From Candidatus Woesearchaeota archaeon (GTDB lineage: Archaea > Nanobdellota > Nanobdellia > SCGC-AAA011-G17 > UBA489), in the NCBI GenBank assembly GCA_016845225.1, contig JAERTB010000011.1:1-48863 (forward strand): a stretch of DNA of 48,863 nucleotides, given 5' to 3'. The translations under genes and the position numbers were made by a program. Positions 41,701 to 48,834 of the stretch are shown piece by piece (the first letter of the stretch is position 1; every line of letters begins with the position of its first letter). The notes beneath the pieces were generated by a model, which saw nothing but the letters and a program-made list of their open reading frames with translations, ran no database searches and was not told the DNA's origin.

Positions 41701-41832
41701 ATGTTACTAAAATACAGAAAAAAAGATAACTTAGACCTAGAGATAGCAAGTAAACGATGGAAAGAAATAGAAGAAGGTAAATTCTCTAAATCAAATGAAA
41801 AAGAATTCTTAAAAGAGCTAGAGAATTGGTAA
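41701..41832 (+). CDS. 43-aa charged protein, antitoxin-like
   Basis: A small gene inside the repeat-bounded block: it starts MLLKYRKKDNLDLEIASKRW and ends EFLKELENW. A pattern of W-x-E-(I)-E-x-G-K-F then E-F-L-x-E-L is common at the C-terminus of short archaeal antitoxins, but no toxin gene is next to it. CTTATAAAC in repeat copy 1 lies 22-30 nt upstream, so the repeat supplies its promoter. Confidence 0.5.
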   Translation: MLLKYRKKDNLDLEIASKRWKEIEEGKFSKSNEKEFLKELENW

Positions 41833-41840
41833 AATACCCA

Positions 41841-42956
41841 TCACATACAATAAGGGTCAGATTTACAATCTAGGTCTGCACAATCCATCTTATTATCGTC
41901 ATCATTATCTTGCCAGTCATTACAAATTTCCTGTAACCCTTCACAATATCGATTTTTTTTGTAAACTTTCCCATTTTCTTCAGTAAAATAATCGCACTTA
42001 TAAACATAATATTCTGTTCCTGAAATTTCTTCCATATCATGTGCTAACCACCAAGTTTGATCGCATTCAGTAGTTTTAGGTGGACATGCACCTTCAAAGG
42101 AATTTTGCTGAAAATCTTCTACAGAGGGTGCATCAATTTCTTTTGTTTTTTTACCAGTGACCCCAATTTCTTCGACCCAATCTTCTCTTAAATTGTCAAA
42201 AGTATTGTCAAAAGATTCGGGAATTTTTGCACATGCTCCATCTTCTCTAAGAGATTCATAGTTTTCACCAATGGGTGGCCTTTTCAAATTACCTTTTACC
42301 TTTAGTCCTCCAACATATTCCTCCCCATGCAATTCTGCATTTTCAAAGAAATCTGAATAGGATGAGTAAGATTCTTTACCTCCGAATGATCTTTTTGCTT
42401 TTATTTTTACCACAATATTTGGGGCGCAATAATCATAAGTCCATTGATAATAAGTATGATCTAATAAATTTTTTCGATCTAAATATGCCCATAAAACATG
42501 CCTTTTAATAAATTCATGACTTGCCGGCCCTTCATTTTCTAGAATATACCTATAAACATATTCAGGGTATTCATTTTCATTGGTTGAATTATCTCCTTCC
42601 TTAAAATCATTAAGTACTTGATCAGCCTCAGATTTCACAAAGTTAAATAGATCATTATAATCTAAAATATAATCATCTTGGTCCTTAATTTCAAAAACAT
42701 AGATACTGGGGTCTGTAAAAACTCTATACTTTTCAGTTTCATAATCTAAATTTACCCTAAGGTCTCTACCAAAAACTGTTTTAAAAGATTGCAAAACAAC
42801 AGTTACATCTTGAAGATTTAATTCTACTTCTTGATTCTTTTCAACAGGCGGAGAGGGAGTTATAATCTCTTGAGATATATCCTCTGCATCTTCAGAACAC
42901 CCCATTAAACCTAACGATAGAATAATTACAACTAAAATAGAAAATTTTTTATCCAT
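41841..42956 (-). CDS. Cys-rich lipoprotein with Asp/Asn-rich C-terminal motif
   Basis: A 371-aa exported lipoprotein. The signal peptide ends in the lipobox LMGC, so Cys20 is the lipidation site. The middle is mixed alpha/beta with several Trp. The C-terminus has CNDWQDNDDDNKMDCADLDC, which belongs to the group of short Ca2+-binding CxDxxDNDxDxxxDC motifs seen in bacterial and archaeal surface proteins. Ten or more Cys in the last 130 residues imply disulfides. It is part of the repeat-bounded block. Function unknown. Confidence 0.75.
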   Translation of the reverse strand: MDKKFSILVVIILSLGLMGCSEDAEDISQEIITPSPPVEKNQEVELNLQDVTVVLQSFKTVFGRDLRVNLDYETEKYRVFTDPSIYVFEIKDQDDYILDYNDLFNFVKSEADQVLNDFKEGDNSTNENEYPEYVYRYILENEGPASHEFIKRHVLWAYLDRKNLLDHTYYQWTYDYCAPNIVVKIKAKRSFGGKESYSSYSDFFENAELHGEEYVGGLKVKGNLKRPPIGENYESLREDGACAKIPESFDNTFDNLREDWVEEIGVTGKKTKEIDAPSVEDFQQNSFEGACPPKTTECDQTWWLAHDMEEISGTEYYVYKCDYFTEENGKVYKKNRYCEGLQEICNDWQDNDDDNKMDCADLDCKSDPYCM

Positions 42957-43009
42957 ATAATCCTAAAAAGATTTTAACTATAAAACCTTATCTATTGGCT
43001 CATTTTAAG

Positions 43010-43378
43010 TTAAATATAGTCTACACCATATGTTCCTTTGCCTTTTTTCTTTTTTCTTGAATCAGTATATCCTGCATAGTTTAAACCTAAGGGGTCTTTT
43101 TCTTTTTCTGTCCGTTTGTTTTTTGCCCTACGAATATTTTCATTTCTTGACTTATGATCATGACAATTGGGACATAACGCCTGAAAATTTGAAATACGAT
43201 TATCACTCCTATCTCCATTTTTATGATCATAATGGGGCCTAATAGATGTGGTAAATTTAGTTGAACATTTTGTACACCTCCAATCTTGTTTGAAAAGTAA
43301 ATGTTCTTTTTGAGAAGGAGATATTCCTTTTCTTTTCTTTTTAACTTTTCCTAAATTAAATAAATTGTATTCATCCAT
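43010..43378 (-). CDS. HNH endonuclease
   Basis: A 122-aa HNH nuclease. CTKC and CPNC are the zinc-binding pairs; HYDHKNGDRSDN and NFQALCPNCHDHKS hold the His-Asn-His active site. N- and C-terminal basic segments (KVKKKRKG, KKKKGKG) should help DNA binding. It starts one base after the stop codon of the upstream lectin-like gene, so they are co-transcribed. It could be a homing or restriction-type nuclease; being inside a repeat-bounded block favours a mobility role. Confidence 0.85.
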   Translation of the reverse strand: MDEYNLFNLGKVKKKRKGISPSQKEHLLFKQDWRCTKCSTKFTTSIRPHYDHKNGDRSDNRISNFQALCPNCHDHKSRNENIRRAKNKRTEKEKDPLGLNYAGYTDSRKKKKGKGTYGVDYI

Positions 43379-43379
43379 T

Positions 43380-44045
43380 TTATCTACAAAGAATTACATC
43401 ATCATAATCCATGTGAATCATACCGTTGCCACCAGTTCTTGTTCCAATACCAAAGTTCACAGGATAATTAAGATTTGTTACAGTATGGGACCAATAACTT
43501 CCATCCGGCCTTTTAATTTTAATTCTTGTTGAATTTGGAGCATCAAAGAATGCTTTAACTTTATATTTTCCTAGCTGATTAGAAATTGTCCCATTTTGTC
43601 CCCAGTATCCTATTAATCCATAAGATACCGTTAAATCAAGAGCATTACCATTAAGGAATATTCTATTCATTCTGTTTCCAGAACCACTTATATAATTTAA
43701 ATCAACTGAAACTGAGTCTCCAACTGTGAAATTATGACGTATCATTTCAAGTTTTACTCCTTTATCTGAAGGACTTATTTGTGCCGTATGGTAAACTCTT
43801 TTTGAAGTATTAATGAAATGTTCATCCATCATTCCTCCACTTTGAAAATCTGGAGATTCACTCCACTTATTTGTATTTAATGTTTGACTGTTAAATCTAT
43901 CATAAAATTTACAGGATTTTAACATTGGTGAAATTGATTGTTGACCAGTTACTTCTGATGATTGAAATGCTAAAGATAGGACTATTACCCCTAAAACTAC
44001 TCCAATAAATGCTTTATTTTTCGCCATAAATTTATCCAATTCCAT
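43380..44045 (-). CDS. Exported lectin-like (LamG/concanavalin-fold) protein
   Basis: A 221-aa protein with an N-terminal hydrophobic signal or anchor (FIGVVLGVIVLSLAFQ) and then a beta-rich domain that begins CKFYDRFNSQTLNTNKWSES, typical of concanavalin-like sugar-binding folds, and ends HMDYDDVILCR with a terminal Cys pair. The start at 44045 fits a TATA (TATATTTATAT, 44071-44080 region) about 26 nt upstream; a longer frame to 44117 would run through repeat copy 2. Inside the repeat-bounded block, directly before the HNH gene. Confidence 0.65.
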   Translation of the reverse strand: MELDKFMAKNKAFIGVVLGVIVLSLAFQSSEVTGQQSISPMLKSCKFYDRFNSQTLNTNKWSESPDFQSGGMMDEHFINTSKRVYHTAQISPSDKGVKLEMIRHNFTVGDSVSVDLNYISGSGNRMNRIFLNGNALDLTVSYGLIGYWGQNGTISNQLGKYKVKAFFDAPNSTRIKIKRPDGSYWSHTVTNLNYPVNFGIGTRTGGNGMIHMDYDDVILCR

Positions 44046-44095
44046 CTCTTTCAATAGTTTAAGGAGATTTATATTTATATTTGTTCCTATTATAA

Positions 44096-44169
44096 CATTA
44101 CTTTCTAAATCAGTCAAAGAGCATATTTAATCATTATTGTAATTAATCATCAGAACTTATAAACAAAAG
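44096..44169. repeat. 74-bp direct repeat, copy 2
   Basis: Identical to 41611-41684. Its right end is the base next to the 3' end of the tRNA-Ser(GCT) gene (44170). It keeps the duplicated proteasome start codon, which is followed here by a stop after two codons, and the duplicated promoter, which now points into the block. Confidence 0.95.
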
Positions 44170-44252
44170 CGCCACGACCCGGATTTGAACCGGGATGTCC
44201 AGAAGGACCTGGATTAGCAGTCCAGTGCAATACCAAGTTATGCGATCGTGGC
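44170..44252 (-). tRNA. tRNA-Ser (anticodon GCT)
   Basis: An 83-nt tRNA on the minus strand. Acceptor GCCACGA pairs with TCGTGGC, discriminator G. The anticodon stem CTGGA/TCCAG encloses CTGCTAA (GCT). The long variable arm (GTCC...GGAC) and T-arm CCCGG/CCGGG with TTCAAAT confirm a serine tRNA. No intron, no encoded CCA. Its 3' end touches repeat copy 2. Confidence 0.96.
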
Positions 44253-44296
44253 TTACTCATTTTCTTATAATCTTAATTTATAAGCGTTATCAAAAA

Positions 44297-44378
44297 CGCC
44301 GCGAGTAGGATTTGAACCTACATATCCGAAGAAATCGGTTTTCGAGACCGACGCAATACCAAGTTATGCGATCGCGGC
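44297..44378 (-). tRNA. tRNA-Ser (anticodon CGA)
   Basis: An 82-nt tRNA on the minus strand. Acceptor GCCGCGA/TCGCGGC, discriminator G; anticodon loop CTCGAAA (CGA) between TCGGT and ACCGA; long variable arm and T-arm GTAGG/CCTAC. Its D-arm is the same as that of the neighbouring tRNA-Ser(GCT), so both share SerRS identity. No intron, no CCA. Confidence 0.96.
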
Positions 44379-44457
44379 ACGATATTTCATTCAATTGATA
44401 ATTAATAAAACTAACCAAATATTTAAATATTATTTATAATCTCTATTTAAACAAAAA

Positions 44458-45255
44458 ATGCCTCATCCTAAAATACAAGAAGCCTATGAAAGGATAAACA
44501 ACTTAGAAAAAACTATAGAAGACCCTTCAAAAACTCAAGAAATAAAAGATTTAAGAAAAACGTTAGAAGAATTAGAATTAGAATTGAACACAGATGAAAA
44601 AACTGGAATTCTTTCAAAGACTGGTTTAGAAAAATTATTGAATACTACTATCTCATCTCAATGGCCAAGCGGAATAATCTACATAGACATGATGGGATTA
44701 AAAGAGATTAATGATAAATACGGACACACAACAGGAGATATAAAAATAAACCAGGTAGCTTACGGATTAAAGTATGTTTTACGTTCAGGTAAAGAAACTC
44801 CTGACCATGAAAGAAGAATGGCAGAAAAAGAAAATTTAAATGGATTAGACTTAATTTTTGATTTAAGCTCTAAAGATTCAGAGGTAGGAAGAATGTATTC
44901 TGGAGGAGATGAATTCATAGGAGTTTTACAAAACATAGAAGGATATAATGGTTTGAGGGCTGCAATGGAAAGATTATCGGAACATTTTAATTCAGAAGAC
45001 TTGCCAGCTATTGCAATTGGGGGCACAGTTCACGCGCCAAATAGTTCAATAGAAAGTTCAATAAGGTTAGCAGAAGAGGCAATGTATGAATCCAAACAAG
45101 CATTAAAAACAAGAAAAGACAATTTTGATTTAGATTCCTACGACACAGGATATGCAATAAACTATCCAAATATAGGAATAAATATATATTTACCAAGAAC
45201 AGAATTCTTAACCCCAATTAAAACAAAAGTAGCTAAATTAAAAAAAGTTGAGTAA
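44458..45255 (+). CDS. GGDEF-domain protein (diguanylate-cyclase-like)
   Basis: A 265-aa soluble protein. A short N-terminal coiled coil (about residues 5-45) is followed by a GGDEF domain (about 48-225): YIDMMGLKEINDKYGH-type metal and substrate residues, then the active-site loop SGGDEFIG. The inhibitory RxxD site is not seen. A charged insert of about 25 residues lies before the loop. GGDEF enzymes make cyclic di-GMP, a mainly bacterial signal that is rare in archaea. No EAL or PilZ gene is in the window. It may make another dinucleotide or be a sensor. Confidence 0.85.
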   Translation: MPHPKIQEAYERINNLEKTIEDPSKTQEIKDLRKTLEELELELNTDEKTGILSKTGLEKLLNTTISSQWPSGIIYIDMMGLKEINDKYGHTTGDIKINQVAYGLKYVLRSGKETPDHERRMAEKENLNGLDLIFDLSSKDSEVGRMYSGGDEFIGVLQNIEGYNGLRAAMERLSEHFNSEDLPAIAIGGTVHAPNSSIESSIRLAEEAMYESKQALKTRKDNFDLDSYDTGYAINYPNIGINIYLPRTEFLTPIKTKVAKLKKVE

Positions 45256-45294
45256 AACAAACCTTTATAATTCTTCTAATTCTCAATAAATTTG

Positions 45295-46983
45295 GTGGTC
45301 AAAGTAACAGAAAAACGATTAATAACAGCGGCATTGCCTTATGTAAACAACATCCCTCATCTGGGACATATAGTTGGATCTCACTTACCTGGAGATATTT
45401 TTGCAAGATTCTGTAGATTAAAAGGATACGATACATTATACATCGGAGGAACTGATGAACATGGAACTCCTGCATTATTAGAAGCAAAAAAACAAAAAAT
45501 CCCCTTAGACAAATTCTGTACAACAATTTACAAAGAACATAAAAAAATATATGATTGGTTTAATATTTCATATGATAATTTCTCAAGAACATCTAAACCA
45601 ATACATCATGAATTAACTCAAGAATTCTTTCAAAAAATAAAAGATAATGGTTACATCAAAGAAGCAAAAATAAAGCAATTCTACTGCGAACACGATAAAA
45701 TATTCTTACCTGATAGATTCGTAGAAGGTACCTGTAAAAGTTGCGGATATGAGCATGCAAGAGGCGACCAGTGTGAAAAATGCACCAAAGTATTAGACAC
45801 ATTAACATTAACAAAAGCAAAATGTACCCTTTGTTCAAACACACCAGAAATCAAAGAATCAAACCATCTTTTCTTAAAATATGATAAACTATCAAGTAAA
45901 TTAGAAACTTGGTTAAAAAAACAAACACATTGGAGACATCAAGTATTAAACTTAGCATTAGCATGGGTAAAAGAAGGAATCAAAGAAAGAGGAATAACCA
46001 GAGACATTGAAAATGGTGTTAAGGTTCCCTTAGAAGGTTATGAAGATAAAGTATTTTACGTATGGTTCGATGCACCAATCGGGTATATTTCATCAACCAA
46101 AGAACACACCAAAGATTGGGAATCATATTGGAAAGAAGACTCTAAGATTTATCATTTCATTGGAAAAGACAACATTCCATTCCATTCAATATTCTGGCCA
46201 TCATCATTAATTGCAAATGGCGATTATAATTTACCCTACAATGTAGTAGGACTTCAATATCTAAACTATGAGGGTGGAAAATTCTCAAAAACACATAAGA
46301 GGGGAGTTTTCTGTGAAAACATTCCTAAAACAGGAATAAATCCAGATGTTCTAAGAGCATACTTAACATTCGTAATTCCTGAAACAGACGACACTGAATT
46401 CAAATGGTCTGAATTTGAATCAAGAGTTAATTCAGATTTGATTGGAAACTTTGGAAATTTTATCAACCGAACCCTAACATTTGTACATTCAAAATTAAAT
46501 GGAGAGCTAGTTCAACCTAAAGATTTAGAGGAATATTCAGAATTCAATCAACAAGTTACAGAAAAAATAAACAAAGTTGAACAACTACTAGAAAAAGCAG
46601 AATTAAGACATGCTTTCCAAGAAATATTATCTTTATCAGATTTAGGAAATAAATTCTTCAATGATCAAGAACCGTGGGTTGTTCTAAAACAAGATGAAAC
46701 CAAAACAAAAGAAATCCTTTACATCTGTGTAGATTTATGTAGAAAATTAGCAATTCTTTCATCACCATATATTCCTTCAAGTTCAGAAAAAATATTCAAA
46801 ATACTAAACTTAAAAGAAAATCCAACAAAAGAATCAATTTGGGAAACATCTAAAGAAATCAAAATACCAAACAAACACAAAATAAACAAACCAGAAGTAT
46901 TATTTGAAAAATTAACGCCTGAATTCATAGAAGAATTCAAGAAAACCGTTGCTGAAACAAGCAACATAAAAGACTTATTTTAG
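45295..46983 (+). CDS. metG: Methionyl-tRNA synthetase
   Basis: A 562-aa class I synthetase. The HIGH-type motif is NIPHLGHIVG and the KMSKS-type motif is GGKFSKTHKRG. Between them sits a zinc region with CEH, CKSCG, CEKC and CTLC pairs, so two knuckles are expected. The core and anticodon domain end normally; a C-terminal EMAP/tRNA-binding domain is absent. No ATG is available: GTG at 45295 (or TTG at 45292) is the start, about 25-30 nt after CCTTTATAATT, so the transcript is leaderless. The initiator tRNA that it charges is encoded 40 bp downstream. Confidence 0.94.
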   Translation: MVKVTEKRLITAALPYVNNIPHLGHIVGSHLPGDIFARFCRLKGYDTLYIGGTDEHGTPALLEAKKQKIPLDKFCTTIYKEHKKIYDWFNISYDNFSRTSKPIHHELTQEFFQKIKDNGYIKEAKIKQFYCEHDKIFLPDRFVEGTCKSCGYEHARGDQCEKCTKVLDTLTLTKAKCTLCSNTPEIKESNHLFLKYDKLSSKLETWLKKQTHWRHQVLNLALAWVKEGIKERGITRDIENGVKVPLEGYEDKVFYVWFDAPIGYISSTKEHTKDWESYWKEDSKIYHFIGKDNIPFHSIFWPSSLIANGDYNLPYNVVGLQYLNYEGGKFSKTHKRGVFCENIPKTGINPDVLRAYLTFVIPETDDTEFKWSEFESRVNSDLIGNFGNFINRTLTFVHSKLNGELVQPKDLEEYSEFNQQVTEKINKVEQLLEKAELRHAFQEILSLSDLGNKFFNDQEPWVVLKQDETKTKEILYICVDLCRKLAILSSPYIPSSSEKIFKILNLKENPTKESIWETSKEIKIPNKHKINKPEVLFEKLTPEFIEEFKKTVAETSNIKDLF

Positions 46984-47061
46984 ACCAAAAACCTTTAAAA
47001 CACTTTAAAACTAAATAGTATCAGCGGGATAGGACAGGTAGGAGTGTCCGTCGGGCTCATA

Positions 47062-47087
47062 AGTATCTTAACAAAAGGATCTGAGAC
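47062..47087 (+). other. tRNA intron 1 (position 37/38)
   Basis: BHB geometry is exact: central helix CTCA (47056-47059)/TGAG (47082-47085); 5' bulge TAA cut after TA; 3' bulge ACA cut after AC; outer helix is the anticodon stem. This is the canonical archaeal site. Confidence 0.9.
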
Positions 47088-47093
47088 ACCCGG

Positions 47094-47120
47094 AGAGTCA
47101 AGTAATAAAGGCTCGGGTAA
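47094..47120 (+). other. tRNA intron 2 (after position 43)
   Basis: A non-canonical intron. Central helix ACCC (47088-47091)/GGGT (47115-47118); 5' bulge GGA cut after GG; 3' bulge AAA cut after AA; inner helix GAGTC (47095-47099)/GGCTC (47110-47114). Excision joins CCCGG to AGGTC. The outer helix is weak, so it is a relaxed BHB. The central helix uses A38, next to intron 1, so splicing order may matter. Confidence 0.8.
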
Positions 47121-47856
47121 AGGTCGAAGGTTCAAATCCTTCTCCCGCTACTTTTTTTATTTTATTCAAATGTTTAGGATTAGCAAAGCCAACTTTTTCA
47201 TTCCATAGTTTTAATTGAGATTCACCATTCAAAGTTAAAGTATTAATAATTGAAAATCCAATTTTAAATCTTGAATCCCTGACTTTATAGTCATATTTTT
47301 CGACAACACGAAATCCCAACTTTTTCAGAATAGTAGAAACTTCAAAAATTAAAGTTTTACTTTTAGAAGCTAAACTAATTACAGGATAATAAGGTTTTAA
47401 TTTATTCCTTTTCTTAAATGAAATACATCCGTCAGTGTCAAAAATTCCCCTTATTAGAGGAATAACCAAAGATTTATTTTCTTTAAATATTTCTGGAAGT
47501 TTTAAAGAGCCATACTTAATACCTACAGGCAAACCTACAAATTTAGTAAAAAACAAAAATAAAGTTTTAGAATAGATTCTAAAACCAAAAGTTGTATTTT
47601 TATGAAAACTTTTCATTTTTGGCATAAAATTAAAAACTTGTTTAAATTTAGGGCCAACTACTTGAAAATAAAACTCTTGTTCGTCTAAGGGATTACCAAA
47701 ACAACAAACAACATATTCTTTTTTATTATCTCTAAAACCAATACTTCCATCTCCAATAAGAACTCCAGATAAATAAGCCAATTCGGAAGAAATAGTTTTA
47801 GGAAGAATTATTCCTTTTTCAACATCTTTTTTACTCAAAACAATCTCTTTTTCCAT
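47098..47856 (-). CDS. LAGLIDADG homing endonuclease, antisense to the initiator tRNA at its 3' end
   Basis: A 252-aa protein with two LAGLIDADG motifs: LSGVLIGDGSI (near residue 33) and LIRGIFDTDGCI (near 138), the second about 105 residues later, so it is a single-chain two-domain enzyme. The ATG at 47856 is chosen because a TATA (TTTATAAA, 47876-47883 region) lies 20-28 nt upstream; a longer frame to 47928 would cross the promoter. There is no stop before the tRNA: the last 17 codons read antisense through the 3' half of the initiator tRNA and stop inside intron 2. Inference: it may recognise the tRNA gene. Confidence 0.87.
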   Translation of the reverse strand: MEKEIVLSKKDVEKGIILPKTISSELAYLSGVLIGDGSIGFRDNKKEYVVCCFGNPLDEQEFYFQVVGPKFKQVFNFMPKMKSFHKNTTFGFRIYSKTLFLFFTKFVGLPVGIKYGSLKLPEIFKENKSLVIPLIRGIFDTDGCISFKKRNKLKPYYPVISLASKSKTLIFEVSTILKKLGFRVVEKYDYKVRDSRFKIGFSIINTLTLNGESQLKLWNEKVGFANPKHLNKIKKVAGEGFEPSTFTRAFIT

Positions 47857-47873
47857 ATACTTCAAAAATAAAC

Positions 47874-47886
47874 CTAATTTATAAAG
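47874..47886. promoter_or_regulatory. Shared TATA between homing endonuclease and dus
   Basis: AATTTATAAAGAA lies in the 66-bp divergent gap. It is 20-28 nt from the endonuclease ATG on the minus strand and about 40 nt from the dus ATG on the plus strand, where it would give a leader of some 14 nt. The core TTTATAAA reads the same both ways. Confidence 0.45.
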
Positions 47887-47922
47887 AATAATCTCGCACA
47901 AGGTAAATAGAGTAAGTACAAA

Positions 47923-48834
47923 ATGCAATTCCCAAAGCTCAAAAACAAACTAATATTGGCCCCAATGGCAGAGGTCACTTCACTACCTTTTAGGCTCTTA
48001 TGTAGGAAATATGGAGCTTCTATGACATATACTGAACAACTTTCAGCACTAGCAATCACAAGAGATTCTGAAAAAACATTAGATATGGCTCAAACTAATT
48101 CAAAAGATTCACCAGTAGGATTACAACTATTTGGAAGGAATCCAGATATTTTATTAAAGGCTGCTCAAAAATTATACAAACCTTTTGATGTAATTGATAT
48201 TAACATGGGGTGCCCTTCTAAAAAAATAGTAAAAGAAGGCTACGGGTCTGCTTTACTAAAGGAAAAAGACAGGATTAAAAAAATAATATCTACTTTATCT
48301 AAGAACATTCCACGGCCCATTACAGTAAAAATGCGGTCTGGATTCAAAAAAGTAGAAGCATTAGAATTAATTAAAGTAATGGAAGATGCTGGCTGTTCTG
48401 CAATTACTATTCATGCAAGAACACAAGAACAAGGATATTCTGGAAAATCTGATTGGGAATTAATTAGAAAAGTAAAAGAAAATTCATCAATACCAATTAT
48501 AGGAAACGGAGATGTGGTTGATCCAATTTCTGCTGAAAAAATGTTGAAACAAACAAAATGTGATTATATTATGATTGGGCGTGCAGCAAGAAATAATCCT
48601 TGGATTTTCAAACAAATAAATACTTATTTTGAAACAGGAAAAATAATCCAACAAACTTCTGAAGAAAAATCAAACTTATTTCAAGAGTACGTAAATCAAG
48701 GAGAAACTAATTTTAAACTTCTAAAAATGAGAGCATTAGACTTTACTAAAGGTTTACCAAAGTCCCATAGTTTAAGAGATACTCTTTCTAGAGCAAAAAA
48801 TATTCAAGAAATTAATTCTATATTAAAAAAATAA
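47923..48834 (+). CDS. dus: tRNA-dihydrouridine synthase
   Basis: A 303-aa FMN enzyme that reduces uridine in the D-loop of tRNA. Typical features are LAPMAEVTSLPFR, the catalytic Cys in INMGCPSKKIVKEGYGSALL, KMRSGF, TIHARTQEQGYSGKSDW, IIGNGDV and MIGRAARNNPWIF. The C-terminal helical RNA-binding part is short, within the range of archaeal Dus. Divergent from the homing endonuclease gene. Two tRNA-Ser and the initiator tRNA with uridine-rich D-loops are encoded near it. Confidence 0.95.
   Translation: MQFPKLKNKLILAPMAEVTSLPFRLLCRKYGASMTYTEQLSALAITRDSEKTLDMAQTNSKDSPVGLQLFGRNPDILLKAAQKLYKPFDVIDINMGCPSKKIVKEGYGSALLKEKDRIKKIISTLSKNIPRPITVKMRSGFKKVEALELIKVMEDAGCSAITIHARTQEQGYSGKSDWELIRKVKENSSIPIIGNGDVVDPISAEKMLKQTKCDYIMIGRAARNNPWIFKQINTYFETGKIIQQTSEEKSNLFQEYVNQGETNFKLLKMRALDFTKGLPKSHSLRDTLSRAKNIQEINSILKK

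Larger units (their letters stand above)
41685..44095. mobile_element. Putative inserted element between 74-bp direct repeats (HNH block)
   Basis: A 2,411-bp block bordered by perfect 74-bp repeats. It holds a 43-aa gene, a lipoprotein gene, an HNH nuclease and an exported lectin-like protein. Removing the block and one repeat restores a simple layout, tRNA-Ser(GCT) - 74 bp - proteasome beta, so the repeat equals the whole ancestral intergenic region. No terminal inverted repeats and no integrase or transposase are visible. The HNH protein is the only nuclease candidate for mobility. A tandem duplication with later divergence is an alternative. Confidence 0.55.
47023..47150 (+). tRNA. Initiator tRNA-Met (CAT) with two BHB introns
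   Basis: A 128-nt gene. Acceptor AGCGGGA/TCCCGCT has the A1:U72 pair and the anticodon stem TCGGG/CCCGG has the three G:C pairs of archaeal initiator tRNA; the anticodon is CAT at 47058-47060. D-arm GGAC/GTCC, T-arm GAAGG/CCTTC with TTCAAAT. Removing 47062-47087 (26 nt) and 47094-47120 (27 nt) leaves a perfect 75-nt tRNA with variable loop AGGTC. Both junctions form a bulge-helix-bulge. No encoded CCA; the gene is followed by a T-rich run (47152-47158). Confidence 0.93.

Noticed and set aside
41685-44095. Classic transposon with terminal inverted repeats
   Set aside because: The two ends of the block share no inverted repeat and no transposase or integrase is encoded; only direct 74-bp repeats are present.
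44096-44117. Longer start (44117) for the lectin-like exported protein
   Set aside because: It would begin in the duplicated proteasome promoter and put 24 extra residues before the start; the TATA at 44071-44080 supports 44045.
47023-47150. Single 52-nt intron in the initiator tRNA
   Set aside because: With one intron the 3' strand of the anticodon stem would not pair: TCGGG needs the CCCGG at 47089-47093, which lies between the two introns.
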